DNA of 64,000 nucleotides, taken from positions 1 through 64,000 of the forward strand of contig DRHQ01000091.1 of NCBI GenBank assembly GCA_011049545.1, given 5' to 3'. The notes under the pieces are model-generated. The model saw only the letters and a program-made list of their open reading frames with translations, had not been told where the DNA came from and did not search any database. Of the stretch, positions 49,564 to 58,098 are shown one piece after another. How positions within the stretch are numbered: position 1 is the first letter of the stretch; every line of letters begins with the position of its first letter. The DNA comes from Candidatus Aminicenantota bacterium. Its GTDB lineage: Bacteria; Acidobacteriota; Aminicenantia; Aminicenantales; Aminicenantaceae. The translations under genes and the position numbers were made by a program.

Positions 49564-50670
49564 ATGGATAAGGACTACTATAAGACACTTGGAGTTGATC
49601 GCAAGGCGACTCTATCCGATATAAAAAAATCATACCGGAAGCTTGCGCGAAAATACCATCCAGATCTCAATCCGGGAGATAAAACATCTGAAACAAAGTT
49701 TAAAGAAATCCAGGAGGCTTATTCAGTCTTAAGCGATCCTAAGAAAAAAGGTCAGTACGACCAGTTCGGATTCGCCGGGGACGCACCTCCCAGAGGCCCA
49801 CAATACCGGACAAACACATCTGGTTTCGAAGGTTTCGATTTCTCTGGTTTTGGCACATCCTCATTCAGTAACGTCTTTGAAAATATCTTTGGCTCAACCG
49901 CTCAGAGGACTTATCAAAGAGCAGAGAGGGGGGAAGATCTCCGTTATAAGATGAAAGTAGGTTTTATGGATGCTATCCATGGTTTAAAGACAAGGATAAA
50001 ACTGACCCGAATGGTAGCCTGTCCTACCTGCAGTGGAGCAGGCTACATGCAGAAAAGTGGACAACAGGCATGTCCAGTATGCGGTGGGAGTGGACGTTCG
50101 ACTATCCAGAGAGGCTCAATGAAATTTTCGGGGACTTGCCCTTCGTGTGGAGGAACAGGCAGAACTCCGGGGCAGGAATGCTCAATGTGCCATGGACATG
50201 GCCTTATTCAAAAGATTGAGCTTATAAGTGTCAGGATACCTGGTGGAGTCAACACCGGCTCAACAGTTCGCATCCCTGGAAAAGGGAATGCAGGAAGAAT
50301 GGGAGGCCCCTCAGGCGATCTGTTTATCACCATTGAATCCGCTTCACATCCTTTCTTTAGCCGGAAGGGATCGAATATCTATGTAAAGATACCCATAACA
50401 GTACCTGAGGCTACTCTGGGAGCAAAGATTGAAGTTCCTACTCTTTCCGGCAATACAACCATCAAAGTTCCTCCTGGTACAAAATCTGGTCAAAAATTCA
50501 GGATAAGGGCGAAAGGCGCCCCCCTGTGTGGGAAAAAAGCACGAGGAGATCAATTTGTAGAGGTATCTATTGTTCCGCCTCCCTTTAATGATGAGAGAAC
50601 GAGAGAACTGATGAGAGAACTTGAGAAAATCTCTCCTCAAAACCCAAGGGAAAAAATGGTAATTCATTAA
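49564..50670 (+). CDS. dnaJ: Co-chaperone DnaJ
   Basis: 368 residues: J-domain with the HPD motif (YHPDLNPGD), a G/F-rich linker (about 75-115), four CxxCxGxG-type zinc-finger repeats (CPTCSGAG, CPVCGGSG, CPSCGGTG, CSMCHGHG) and a C-terminal substrate-binding domain with GDLFITIE. It stimulates DnaK ATP hydrolysis and delivers clients. The stop is one base from the hspR start. Confidence 0.97.
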   Translation: MDKDYYKTLGVDRKATLSDIKKSYRKLARKYHPDLNPGDKTSETKFKEIQEAYSVLSDPKKKGQYDQFGFAGDAPPRGPQYRTNTSGFEGFDFSGFGTSSFSNVFENIFGSTAQRTYQRAERGEDLRYKMKVGFMDAIHGLKTRIKLTRMVACPTCSGAGYMQKSGQQACPVCGGSGRSTIQRGSMKFSGTCPSCGGTGRTPGQECSMCHGHGLIQKIELISVRIPGGVNTGSTVRIPGKGNAGRMGGPSGDLFITIESASHPFFSRKGSNIYVKIPITVPEATLGAKIEVPTLSGNTTIKVPPGTKSGQKFRIRAKGAPLCGKKARGDQFVEVSIVPPPFNDERTRELMRELEKISPQNPREKMVIH

Positions 50671-50671
50671 A

Positions 50672-51070
50672 ATGAAAGAGAAAAAAGAACCAAAAAATTA
50701 CTATCATATAAGCAGTGTTTCAAAAATGTTCAATATTCACCCCCAAACTCTTAGAATGTATGAGAGGGAAGGATTGTTAAGACCTTCTCGAAGTGAGGGA
50801 AACACGCGATGTTATACAGACGATAACTTGAGGCAGCTAGAAGTTATTCTGAACCTGACTCGGGATTTGGGTATCAATCTTGCTGGAGTGGATGTTATCT
50901 TGAATATGAAAAAAAAGATAGAACAGATTGAATCAGAGGTAAATATGTTTCTGGAGTACCTAAGAAAAGAATTTTTTGAAGGCAGGGAAGATGAATTTGA
51001 ATTAAGAAAAAAAAGTTTAGTGCACATAAGCCACACGAAAATTATAAAAATTGAAAAAGAGAAGGAATGA
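50672..51070 (+). CDS. hspR: MerR-family heat-shock regulator HspR
   Basis: 132 residues. The MerR-type winged helix YYHISSVSKMFNIHPQTLRMYEREGLLRPSRSEGNTRCYTDDNLRQL is followed by a coiled-coil dimerisation region. Gene order dnaK-dnaJ-hspR is characteristic of HspR, which represses heat-shock operons by binding HAIR sites with DnaK as co-repressor. A HAIR-like site overlaps the operon promoter. The stop overlaps the sigma-factor start by ATGA. Confidence 0.9.
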   Translation: MKEKKEPKNYYHISSVSKMFNIHPQTLRMYEREGLLRPSRSEGNTRCYTDDNLRQLEVILNLTRDLGINLAGVDVILNMKKKIEQIESEVNMFLEYLRKEFFEGREDEFELRKKSLVHISHTKIIKIEKEKE

Positions 51071-51915
51071 AGGGCAAATACAAGGAGTTCATCGATTTTA
51101 AAAATTTAAGGCTATATATGAATCAGATATCCAAATTTCCTGTCCTCACTCAAGAAGATGAAAAAAGAATAGGGAATCGCATCCAGAAAGGCGATAACAA
51201 TGCGGTTAGAGAATTGATTGAGTCAAACCTAAAATTTGTCGTTTCCTACGTGAAAAAGTACAGAGGAATGGGAATAGGCATGTTTGACCTTATCAACGAA
51301 GGAAACCTGGGTCTCATTGAAGCAGCAAAGAGGTTTGATCCCGACCGAAACGTCAAGTTCATATCCTACGCTGTGTGGTGGATTAGGCAGGCTATTATCC
51401 ATGCTTTAACGCGCTATTCTCGAGCTTATCATCTCCCTCAAAAGCTTTCTGCTAAAATATCAGATATGAAAAGAAAGATTGCTGTGCTTAAAACAGAACT
51501 TAGCAGGGAGCCGACAAGGGAAGAAATAGCAAAAAAAATGGGCATCCACAAAGACGAGGTTGAGGATTTGCAGATATTAAACGGGAAGGATGTTTCCCTT
51601 AGCGATAAATACTACGAGGAAGGCGTGGAAATTGAAGATAGGATACAAGACGATCTGACGCCCTCTGTTGAATACCAGATCATTAAAAACTCTATCCAGC
51701 AGCAAATAAGAGAAATGTTAGGCGAACTGGATGATAAAGAGGCAAATGTGATAAACTTAAGATTTGGATTGGATGATGATAAGGCTCGAACCCTTCAGGA
51801 GATAGGAGATATGCTGAATTTATCAAGGGAAAGAATAAGACAAATTGAGCAAAAAGCCATAAGAAAGCTGGCCCGCTCTCGAAGGCTCCAACAACTCAGA
51901 GGATATTTAAACTGA
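51067..51915 (+). CDS. Sigma-70 family RNA polymerase sigma factor (group 2, RpoD-like)
   Basis: 282 residues, lacking region 1.1. Region 1.2 begins LRLYMNQISKFPVLTQEDE; region 2 ESNLKFVVSYVKKYRGMGIGMFDLINEGNLGLIEAAKRFDPDRNVKFISYAVWWIRQAI (2.1-2.4); region 3 near 130-200; region 4 ends LSRERIRQIEQKAIRKLARS. This is the build of RpoS/SigA-like group 2 factors. It is translated by overlap from hspR, so its supply should rise with heat shock, and it overlaps the DnaC-like gene by one base. Which promoters it reads is unknown; the region 2.4 sequence allows a sigma-70-like -10. Confidence 0.93.
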   Translation: MKGKYKEFIDFKNLRLYMNQISKFPVLTQEDEKRIGNRIQKGDNNAVRELIESNLKFVVSYVKKYRGMGIGMFDLINEGNLGLIEAAKRFDPDRNVKFISYAVWWIRQAIIHALTRYSRAYHLPQKLSAKISDMKRKIAVLKTELSREPTREEIAKKMGIHKDEVEDLQILNGKDVSLSDKYYEEGVEIEDRIQDDLTPSVEYQIIKNSIQQQIREMLGELDDKEANVINLRFGLDDDKARTLQEIGDMLNLSRERIRQIEQKAIRKLARSRRLQQLRGYLN

Positions 51916-52661
51916 TGCCAGAAACTACATGCTCCCTGTGCCAGGGAACTGAATGGATTCTAGAGGAATCCGATTCCGGGATCGTGGCTAAACGGTGCAA
52001 ATGCTTCCGTGAGCGGGAGAACGAGATCCTTTTTAATCAAGCCCAGATCCCAAAAAGATACAAACACTGTTCTTTTAAAAACTTTGAAGAACATAACGAT
52101 TCACACCGTGATGCGTTAAAGATAGCCAAAAAACTAGTCAAAAATTACCCTGTGCAGGATATCGGCCTTCTTTTCCAGGGCCCCTGTGGAGTAGGGAAGA
52201 CGCATATGGCGGTTGCTATCATTAATGAGCTGATCAAAAAGAAGAACATTCCTTGCTATTTCTGTGATTTCAGGAACTTGATAAGAAATATCCAGAGCAC
52301 TTACACGCCTGACTCTCCTTTAACCGAATCTCAATTATTAGAACCTGTTTTTCAAAAAGAAGTTCTTGTTCTTGATGAATTAGGAGCAAAAAGGACTACC
52401 GCATGGGTTGAAGATACGGTTTTCTACATTATTAATCGTCGATATAACAATAAAAAAGTTACTGTTTTCACTTCAAACTACATAGATAGCGGAGAAGCAG
52501 AAGAAGATTCCCGGGACCAACGCTTCAAAAAAGCCGATGATTCTCTGGTAGATAGGATCGGAGTTCGTCTAAGATCGAGGATTTATGAGATGTGCAAAAT
52601 TGTGGAGATGTGGGGCAAGGACTACCGTAAAGAAATTAAACAAGCCGGCTATCGCTTTTAA
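51915..52661 (+). CDS. DnaC/IstB-like AAA+ ATPase with N-terminal zinc ribbon
   Basis: 248 residues. Cys6-x2-Cys9 and Cys28-x-Cys30 form a small zinc ribbon. The AAA+ core has Walker A GPCGVGKT (89-96), Walker B VLVLDELGA near 150, and sensor regions FTSNY and DRIGVRLRSRIYEM. This is the build of helicase loaders of the DnaC/DnaI type, which load the replicative helicase. No transposase gene is next to it, so an IstB role is unlikely. Placing a helicase loader under the heat-shock operon is unusual. The start overlaps the sigma stop. Confidence 0.87.
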   Translation: MPETTCSLCQGTEWILEESDSGIVAKRCKCFRERENEILFNQAQIPKRYKHCSFKNFEEHNDSHRDALKIAKKLVKNYPVQDIGLLFQGPCGVGKTHMAVAIINELIKKKNIPCYFCDFRNLIRNIQSTYTPDSPLTESQLLEPVFQKEVLVLDELGAKRTTAWVEDTVFYIINRRYNNKKVTVFTSNYIDSGEAEEDSRDQRFKKADDSLVDRIGVRLRSRIYEMCKIVEMWGKDYRKEIKQAGYRF

Positions 52662-52681
52662 TTCACCAATTACCAATTAGA

Positions 52682-52749
52682 GGGATCAGGTCTTGCTTTT
52701 TTCCTTTGTATAAGATTTTTGAGATAGGCAAAAAGCAAGACCTGACCCC
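52682..52749. repeat. REP-like hairpin GGGATCAGGTCTTGCTTTTT / inverse
   Basis: Arms 52682-52701 and 52730-52749 are complementary over 20 bp with one mismatch; loop 28 nt. It lies 21 bp after the DnaC stop and may double as the operon terminator. Confidence 0.8.
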
Positions 52750-52826
52750 ATTTACATTTATAATCAAAACTTATGGGCAACGCGTTGATATTCTCCATGA
52801 ATTCTGCTAAATTAATGACAACTTGC

Positions 52827-52902
52827 TCCTCGGTAGCTCAATCGGTAGAGCGGGCGGCTGTTAACCGCCATGTTGTAGGTTCGAGTCCTACCCGAGGAGC
52901 CA
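52827..52902 (+). tRNA. tRNA-Asn (anticodon GTT), CCA encoded
   Basis: 76 nt. The acceptor stem TCCTCGG/CCGAGGA has 7 perfect pairs, then G-CCA. The D-arm contains AGCTCAATCGGTAGAGC. The anticodon stem GGCGG/CCGCC encloses the loop CTGTTAA with anticodon GTT (52860-52862). The T-arm is GTAGG-TTCGAGT-CCTAC. All standard identity features for asparagine are present. It is single, not an integration target here. Confidence 0.97.
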
Positions 52903-53210
52903 CTATTTACAATAGATAACCTTTTCCTTGCTTTAAGAATCATTACCCATTAAGAAGCGAACTTAAACAAAATTTGCTTAAACATTTGAGATGGAAAAAG
53001 GTAACCATTTTTTTTAATGACCACATCATTCTTAATTTACAAAATTCTTCACTCTCAATTGACAACTATTGTTCTCTATGCTAAGAATTATGAGAAATTC
53101 AGATGAAGAAGATCAAGAATAAAAGGCAAGATATCTCTTCAGTCAAAAAGACAAGTTTCCATTCTAGCAATTACCGACTGATATCATTATCAACTCTTAT
53201 ATGGTGAACC

Positions 53211-54140
53211 ATGGTGGCTGACAAGAAAAAAGACAAGCTAAAAGGGATTGATGAAACAATTACAAAACCTATATTTAAAATAGTCGAACAGCAATCCAAA
53301 AATGCCTACGTCCTTTTTTTGAAGGGACACCTCTTGGGCAAGCTCTGCACCTTGCATAAGGGAACAACAATAATCGGTCGAAGCGTCCAGGCTGACATCC
53401 CACTCAAGGATTCCGGGGTCTCCCGAGAACACTCGGAAATCGAAGTAGACGGTGAAACTGCGACTATTAAGGATTTGGGAAGTACAAACGGTACTTTTGT
53501 CAACAACAAACGTATTACCAGACATGTTCTCAAAGATGGCGACAAGATCCAGATAAGCTCTGCGACTGTCTTTAAATTCATACTATCTGATGAAAGTGAA
53601 AAGGTATTTCATGATGAGCTATACCGCATGGGAGTCATGGATCCAGTAACCAATATCTATAATAAAAGATATTTCACAGAACGTTTGAAACAAGAATTCA
53701 GCCTTGCCAAGCGTAACAAAACCGGACTTTCTTTAATGATGCTTGACTTAGATTTTTTCAAGAAGATTAACGATACTTATGGTCATCTGGCTGGAGATTT
53801 TATCCTCGGGAAGCTCTCAGAGGTTTTTTCCAGCATGACCAGGGACGAAGACATTGTCGCTCGCTATGGAGGGGAAGAATTTGTTGCGATTCTCCCTGGA
53901 AGCAGCGAAGAAGGCGCGGTCATATGTGCAGAAAGGATAAGGGAGAAAATTGCTCAAAAGCCTTTTATATTCGAACGTGAGAAAATAAATATTACTGTAA
54001 GTATTGGCATTGCCACTTTAGATGAGGATAACTTCTTCGAAAGCTATGAAGATTTTATCGAAGCTGCAGATAACTGTCTCTACCGTTCCAAGAAAGACGG
54101 CAGGAACTGTACTACTTGCTCATCCGAAGCAGAAACTTAA
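53211..54140 (+). CDS. FHA-GGDEF diguanylate cyclase
   Basis: 309 residues. An FHA domain covers about 42-123 (GTTIIGRSVQADIPLKDSGVSREHSEI, GSTNGTFVNN), reading phosphothreonine marks. A GGDEF domain (about 138-300) has DPVTNIYNKRYF, LDLDFFKKINDTYGHLAGD, the active GGEEF at 220-224 and the inhibitory I-site RDED at 211-214 exactly five residues before it. It should make c-di-GMP with product inhibition, gated by a Ser/Thr kinase partner not seen in the window. No membrane segment, so it is cytoplasmic. The gene stands alone after a 308-bp gap from tRNA-Asn. Confidence 0.94.
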   Translation: MVADKKKDKLKGIDETITKPIFKIVEQQSKNAYVLFLKGHLLGKLCTLHKGTTIIGRSVQADIPLKDSGVSREHSEIEVDGETATIKDLGSTNGTFVNNKRITRHVLKDGDKIQISSATVFKFILSDESEKVFHDELYRMGVMDPVTNIYNKRYFTERLKQEFSLAKRNKTGLSLMMLDLDFFKKINDTYGHLAGDFILGKLSEVFSSMTRDEDIVARYGGEEFVAILPGSSEEGAVICAERIREKIAQKPFIFEREKINITVSIGIATLDEDNFFESYEDFIEAADNCLYRSKKDGRNCTTCSSEAET

Positions 54141-54391
54141 GAAATAAAATTTTGATAAATTACAACTGCTCATTTTTCCAATTTCATTTTTTTATTAGCT
54201 TTAAGGGGTGATGAAAAATCACCTCACAAACCACCCCACAAGGTTATTTACTTTCTTATCTAATATTGTTTATTCTCCTTATTTACTTTAGTAAATACAT
54301 GAAGACATTGCTTTTTATTAATGAAGCATTGAAGATTAAAAAATGCCTTCTTATTTTCATGGCGTTAAGCCCTATATATAACAAGAAGTGT
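54141..54391. other. Intergenic region after the GGDEF gene
   Basis: AT-rich, no gene seen. GGTGAT-N5-ATCACC (54207-54223) is a small hairpin that could end the GGDEF transcript. The downstream promoter begins at 54392. Confidence 0.5.
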
Positions 54392-54420
54392 TTGACAAAA
54401 AATAAAATATCTTCTATATA
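54392..54420 (+). promoter_or_regulatory. Sigma-70-type promoter of the DUF6588-like gene
   Basis: TTGACA (54392-54397), 17-bp spacer, TATATA (54415-54420); the start codon is at 54467. Confidence 0.75.
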
Positions 54421-54466
54421 TTTTATAAATTAAGTGGAAACAAAAAAACAAAGTGGAGGAATTAAA

Positions 54467-55612
54467 ATGAAACGAATTTTAACTTCATTTCCAAGATGGA
54501 TGGCCATATTTACACTGGCAGCGTTTCTTGGCGCCGTTGCTGCACCAGCATCTGCACAAGACCATGAGGGTGAGGACGGTGAGGACCTACAAGAATTCTT
54601 AGCAGGCCTTTCGATGGATGCTGCATCTAAGTATGTTGCTCCAATTGTTTCGGCGTTTGGCATGAATTTAAACGGAGGTTGGTTTCACAAGGCGCCCAGC
54701 GCAAAAAAATTTGGTTTTAATGTAGAGGTCGGTCTGGTGGGCATGGCAACTTTTTACCCCAAAGGTGTAGAACACTTGAGTTTCGACACAAGTGGAGATT
54801 TCCGTTTCAGCACAGCGCAAGCAGAACAACTAATACAAAGTTCAGGTCTAGTTTTACCACTTGACGTAGAAAATGCTTTAATTGCTCAAATTACCCAACA
54901 GAACTTCACTGTTAATATATCTGGGGCAACTGTCATTGGAGATCCAACAGATTATATCGAAATTGATTTCAGTGGAGCGGATATTACTTTTACTGATCCC
55001 GGCACCGGACTTCCTCGAACAGAAACATTAGGCATAGATGTGATAACCCTTCCTATTGGTGGCTTTGCAGCCATTTCTGACCTTTCTTTTCTTCCCCTTG
55101 CAGCACCTCAATTAAGTTTGGGCACAGTTCTTGGAACACGAGTTACATTCCGTTATTTACCAAGTATTACACTCGATGAGGAGCTCGGGAAGTTTAAATA
55201 TTTTGGTTTTGGCATCCAGCATAATCCAGGAGTATTACTCCCAACTCCTCTTCCATTCGATGTTGGAGTAGGATATTTTACTCAAACCTTAGAAATAGGA
55301 ACTCTCTTTAAGGCTAAAACAACTGCATTCGGGATAAATGCGAGCAAAAGATTGGGCGTAGGAGCCATAAATATTACTCCCTATGCAGGATTTATGCTTG
55401 AGACATCCAACATAGATATTACATATGATTTTATTTTGGATGAGGGAACCATAGATGAGCAGGTCATACCCATAGCCTTTGAATTAGAAGGAGAAAACAG
55501 GAGCCGCATAACTCTCGGTCTCAGTATACGATTGCTCATGTTGAACTTTAATGCTGATTACAATATTGGAAAGTATAATTCTGTAACAGTAGGAGTTATG
55601 TTTACAATATAA
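54467..55612 (+). CDS. DUF6588-like outer-membrane beta-barrel protein
   Basis: The start at 54467 follows GTGGAGG, not the in-frame ATG upstream. 381 residues; signal peptide about 1-31 (ending ASAQ). The mature part is a long run of amphipathic strands (NVEVGLVGMATFYPKGVEHL, FKYFGFGIQHNPG, FDVGVGYFTQTLEIGTLFKA, LNFNADYNIGKYNSVTVGVMFTI), a barrel of the DUF6588 type. The role is unknown, perhaps a porin or transport protein. It has a strong promoter and is followed by another barrel gene, so both are outer-membrane components. Confidence 0.8.
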   Translation: MKRILTSFPRWMAIFTLAAFLGAVAAPASAQDHEGEDGEDLQEFLAGLSMDAASKYVAPIVSAFGMNLNGGWFHKAPSAKKFGFNVEVGLVGMATFYPKGVEHLSFDTSGDFRFSTAQAEQLIQSSGLVLPLDVENALIAQITQQNFTVNISGATVIGDPTDYIEIDFSGADITFTDPGTGLPRTETLGIDVITLPIGGFAAISDLSFLPLAAPQLSLGTVLGTRVTFRYLPSITLDEELGKFKYFGFGIQHNPGVLLPTPLPFDVGVGYFTQTLEIGTLFKAKTTAFGINASKRLGVGAINITPYAGFMLETSNIDITYDFILDEGTIDEQVIPIAFELEGENRSRITLGLSIRLLMLNFNADYNIGKYNSVTVGVMFTI

Positions 55613-55674
55613 TGGTCAAGCCAATCAGGGATTAAGAAAACCTATTCCCGGATAGAAACAGGTTGGAGGTAACG

Positions 55675-56253
55675 ATGAAAAAATACTTGCTAATCTTTCT
55701 GACTATTATTCTAGTCTCTACTACCCACGCCTATGGAGTTAAATTAATAGTAGGAGGACATCTGGCAAAGTATGCTGTGGAGCCCGAAGTAGTTGGGGAT
55801 GAATGGAAAAATAAAACGGGAGTTCTTGTGGGCGGAGGAATTGAACTTTTTTCAGTTCCACATATATCTCTTGATATTGACGGATTTTATTTCCGAAAGG
55901 GCAGCAAGTTTAAATCTGCAACTGAGGAACTGGATTATACTTTGGATGTAATTAGTATTACACCAGTGGTCAGAGTTAAGTTTTTGCCAGGTCCCTCGCC
56001 TTACGTTCTTGGAGGCGGTGAATTTTCATATATCCTCACTCATAAAAGAGACGATGTTGATATAAAAGCGACTTATAAAAGTTTTGATTATGGACTTGTT
56101 TTTGGCGCAGGTTTCCGGATGTCAATGCCAGGTGCCTCGCTTTTCTTTGAAGGAAGGTACCATCTCGGGGTTGCTAACATACTAAAAGACCCGCTTCCAG
56201 GTGTATCACTAAAAACCAAGGCACTTGTAGTAGTTGTAGGAATTAAAATTTAG
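55675..56253 (+). CDS. Small outer-membrane beta-barrel protein
   Basis: 192 residues; signal peptide about 1-22 (ending HAYG). About eight amphipathic strands with Gly/Asp-rich turns (VLVGGGIELF, PHISLDIDGFYFRKG, PYVLGGGEFSY, FEGRYHLGV, LVVVVGIKI). OmpW/OmpX-like size, no closer family recognised. RBS GGAGG. 62 bp after the DUF6588-like gene, probably the same transcript. Confidence 0.72.
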   Translation: MKKYLLIFLTIILVSTTHAYGVKLIVGGHLAKYAVEPEVVGDEWKNKTGVLVGGGIELFSVPHISLDIDGFYFRKGSKFKSATEELDYTLDVISITPVVRVKFLPGPSPYVLGGGEFSYILTHKRDDVDIKATYKSFDYGLVFGAGFRMSMPGASLFFEGRYHLGVANILKDPLPGVSLKTKALVVVVGIKI

Positions 56254-56292
56254 CTAATAAGAAAATACTCCTTTTAGACCAGAAAAGATCCC

Positions 56293-56424
56293 TCAGAAGG
56301 AGTACACAAACCCAATCTTCACCCCGCCATAAGGCATAATGCCTAAACGGAATTCCAACTTATTCTGGAACTCTTTCTCCTTCTGGTAGTTTTGAAACGC
56401 TCTTTCCGCTCGACTCTTCCTCAT
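56293..56424 (-). pseudogene. C-terminal fragment of an outer-membrane protein (minus strand)
   Basis: A short minus-strand frame ends NKLEFRLGIMPYGGVKIGFV plus YSF, i.e. in the C-terminal phenylalanine expected by the outer-membrane assembly machinery, and has strand-like amphipathicity. Its upstream part is missing; the open frame reaches back only to a stop near 56490. It overlaps the beginning of the longest NamZ frame. Probably a relic of a barrel gene. Confidence 0.4.
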
Positions 56425-56503
56425 GAAATTCTTATTGTATAGTTTCTTAAGTTTAATTATGTTATCAAATAGAGGGGATAAATTTTATAGCGATGGAAGG
56501 AAA

Positions 56504-57859
56504 ATGAGAGAAATGAGGAATGAAAAATTTATCGTAAGAATCCCAAAATCCCTAGCAGCCATTTTCATTCTGGCTTCAATAATCATAACCTTTACGCCTT
56601 CCTGTACGAATAAAAACGATTTTGTTCTTTCCTCTAAACAAAAAAATGTTAAACCCGGGATTGAGGTTTTCATTGAAAGCCACCTAGATTTAGTAAAAGG
56701 GAAAAGAGTGGGTTTAATAACAAATCCGACCGGTGCAGATAGCAATTTAGAGAGCATAATTGATCTTTTCTATATTAACCAGGAAATTAACCTTGTCGCT
56801 TTGTATGGACCTGAGCATGGGGTGAGAGGAAATGCTCAGGCCGGTGAATATGTTTCTTTTTATATTGATGATAAATATAACATCCCTGTCTTCAGCCTTT
56901 ATGGGCAATCGAGGAAACCCGAAGCAGGAATGCTGAAAAACATCGATGAGTACATGCGTTCTTTTGATACTATCGAAGCTGGGAAAATTCCTGAAGCCTC
57001 GATGGTTGAGAGCTTAGATGTATTGATATTTGATATTCAGGATGTGGGAACAAGAATTTATACTTACCTTGCGACAATGGCTTACTGTATGCAAGCAAGC
57101 GCTGAGAACGGCGTTGATTTTATAGTATTAGATAGACCAAATCCAATAAACGGAGAAGATTTGGAGGGTCCACTTCTGGAGTATCCGGAGTACAGCTCCT
57201 TTGTTGGCCTTTATCCCATACCTGTAAGACATGGGATGACCGCAGGGGAACTCGCAGAGCTTTTTAATGAGAAATTCTTGGAGAAAAAGGTCAATTTAAC
57301 AGTTATTCCCATGCAAGGCTGGGAAAGGGAGATGTGGTATGATGAGACATCTCTTCCCTGGGTTATTCCCTCGCCAAACATGCCTACTCTTGATACAGCA
57401 ACTGTATATCCTGGACAGGTCTTTTTAGAAGGAACGAACATATCTGAGGGGAGAGGGACCACAAAGCCATTCGAGTTTTTTGGAGCACCCTGGATCGATG
57501 GCTACGAACTAACAAAAAAACTCAATGAACTCAATCTTGATGGAATAAAGTTCAGAGAAGCCTGGTTTTCGCCTACATTTTCAAAGTACAAGGGAGAGCT
57601 CTGCGGCGGCGCTCAAATACATGTCATCGACAGAAATCAGTACAGATCATTTGAATCCTCGCTGCACATAATAAAAACAGTAATGGATATGTACCCCGGT
57701 CATTTTAAATTCCACGATGAATACATCGATAAAATAATGGGAACGTCAAAAGTAAGACAAGCACTTGAAAAGGGGATTGATGTCAAAGATATAATAATAA
57801 GCTATCAACAGGAGTTAAATAGCTTTGCGGAGTTGAGGAAACCTTATTTGCTTTATTAA
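56504..57859 (+). CDS. DUF1343 / NamZ-type exo-beta-N-acetylmuramidase lipoprotein
   Basis: The start at 56504 follows GGAAGGAAA; 451 residues. N-terminal signal with a lipobox-like TPSC (about Cys37). Family segments: GKRVGLITNPTGAD, LVALYGPEHGVRG, SLYGQSRKPE, LIFDIQDVGTRIYTYLATMAY, LDRPNPI, MTAGELAELFNEKF, and WVIPSPNMPTLDTATVYPGQ ... EGTNISEGRGTTKPFE. NamZ (GH171) removes MurNAc from the non-reducing end of peptidoglycan fragments. Periplasmic or surface lipoprotein. It fits the theme of wall and D-amino-acid salvage. Confidence 0.88.
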   Translation: MREMRNEKFIVRIPKSLAAIFILASIIITFTPSCTNKNDFVLSSKQKNVKPGIEVFIESHLDLVKGKRVGLITNPTGADSNLESIIDLFYINQEINLVALYGPEHGVRGNAQAGEYVSFYIDDKYNIPVFSLYGQSRKPEAGMLKNIDEYMRSFDTIEAGKIPEASMVESLDVLIFDIQDVGTRIYTYLATMAYCMQASAENGVDFIVLDRPNPINGEDLEGPLLEYPEYSSFVGLYPIPVRHGMTAGELAELFNEKFLEKKVNLTVIPMQGWEREMWYDETSLPWVIPSPNMPTLDTATVYPGQVFLEGTNISEGRGTTKPFEFFGAPWIDGYELTKKLNELNLDGIKFREAWFSPTFSKYKGELCGGAQIHVIDRNQYRSFESSLHIIKTVMDMYPGHFKFHDEYIDKIMGTSKVRQALEKGIDVKDIIISYQQELNSFAELRKPYLLY

Positions 57860-58098
57860 ATCGTAATGTTTGTCTGCTCTGTTTACGCAGATAAAACTTT
57901 ATGGGCATGAACGAGCTTGCTTTTTACTTTAAGACCGAATGAACAGGCTTTTTCGTAGTATCCAGAGCAGTTACTGCAGTTAAAGGGCTTGGCCAAACCA
58001 TCCTTCTCTTATAATTTCTATCGAATAATTGTAAAAGATACTTTCCTTTTCTTCAAGGACAAAAAATTCGAGGTTTGATCAACCAAATTCCTGCGTTA

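Noticed and set aside
51915-52661. IstB-type transposition ATPase (IS21 family)
   Set aside because: No istA transposase or terminal repeats nearby; it is part of the heat-shock operon and has a zinc ribbon like helicase loaders.
52827-52902. tRNA-Asn as an integration site for an element
   Set aside because: No integrase next to it and no second copy of the tRNA 3' end found in the window.
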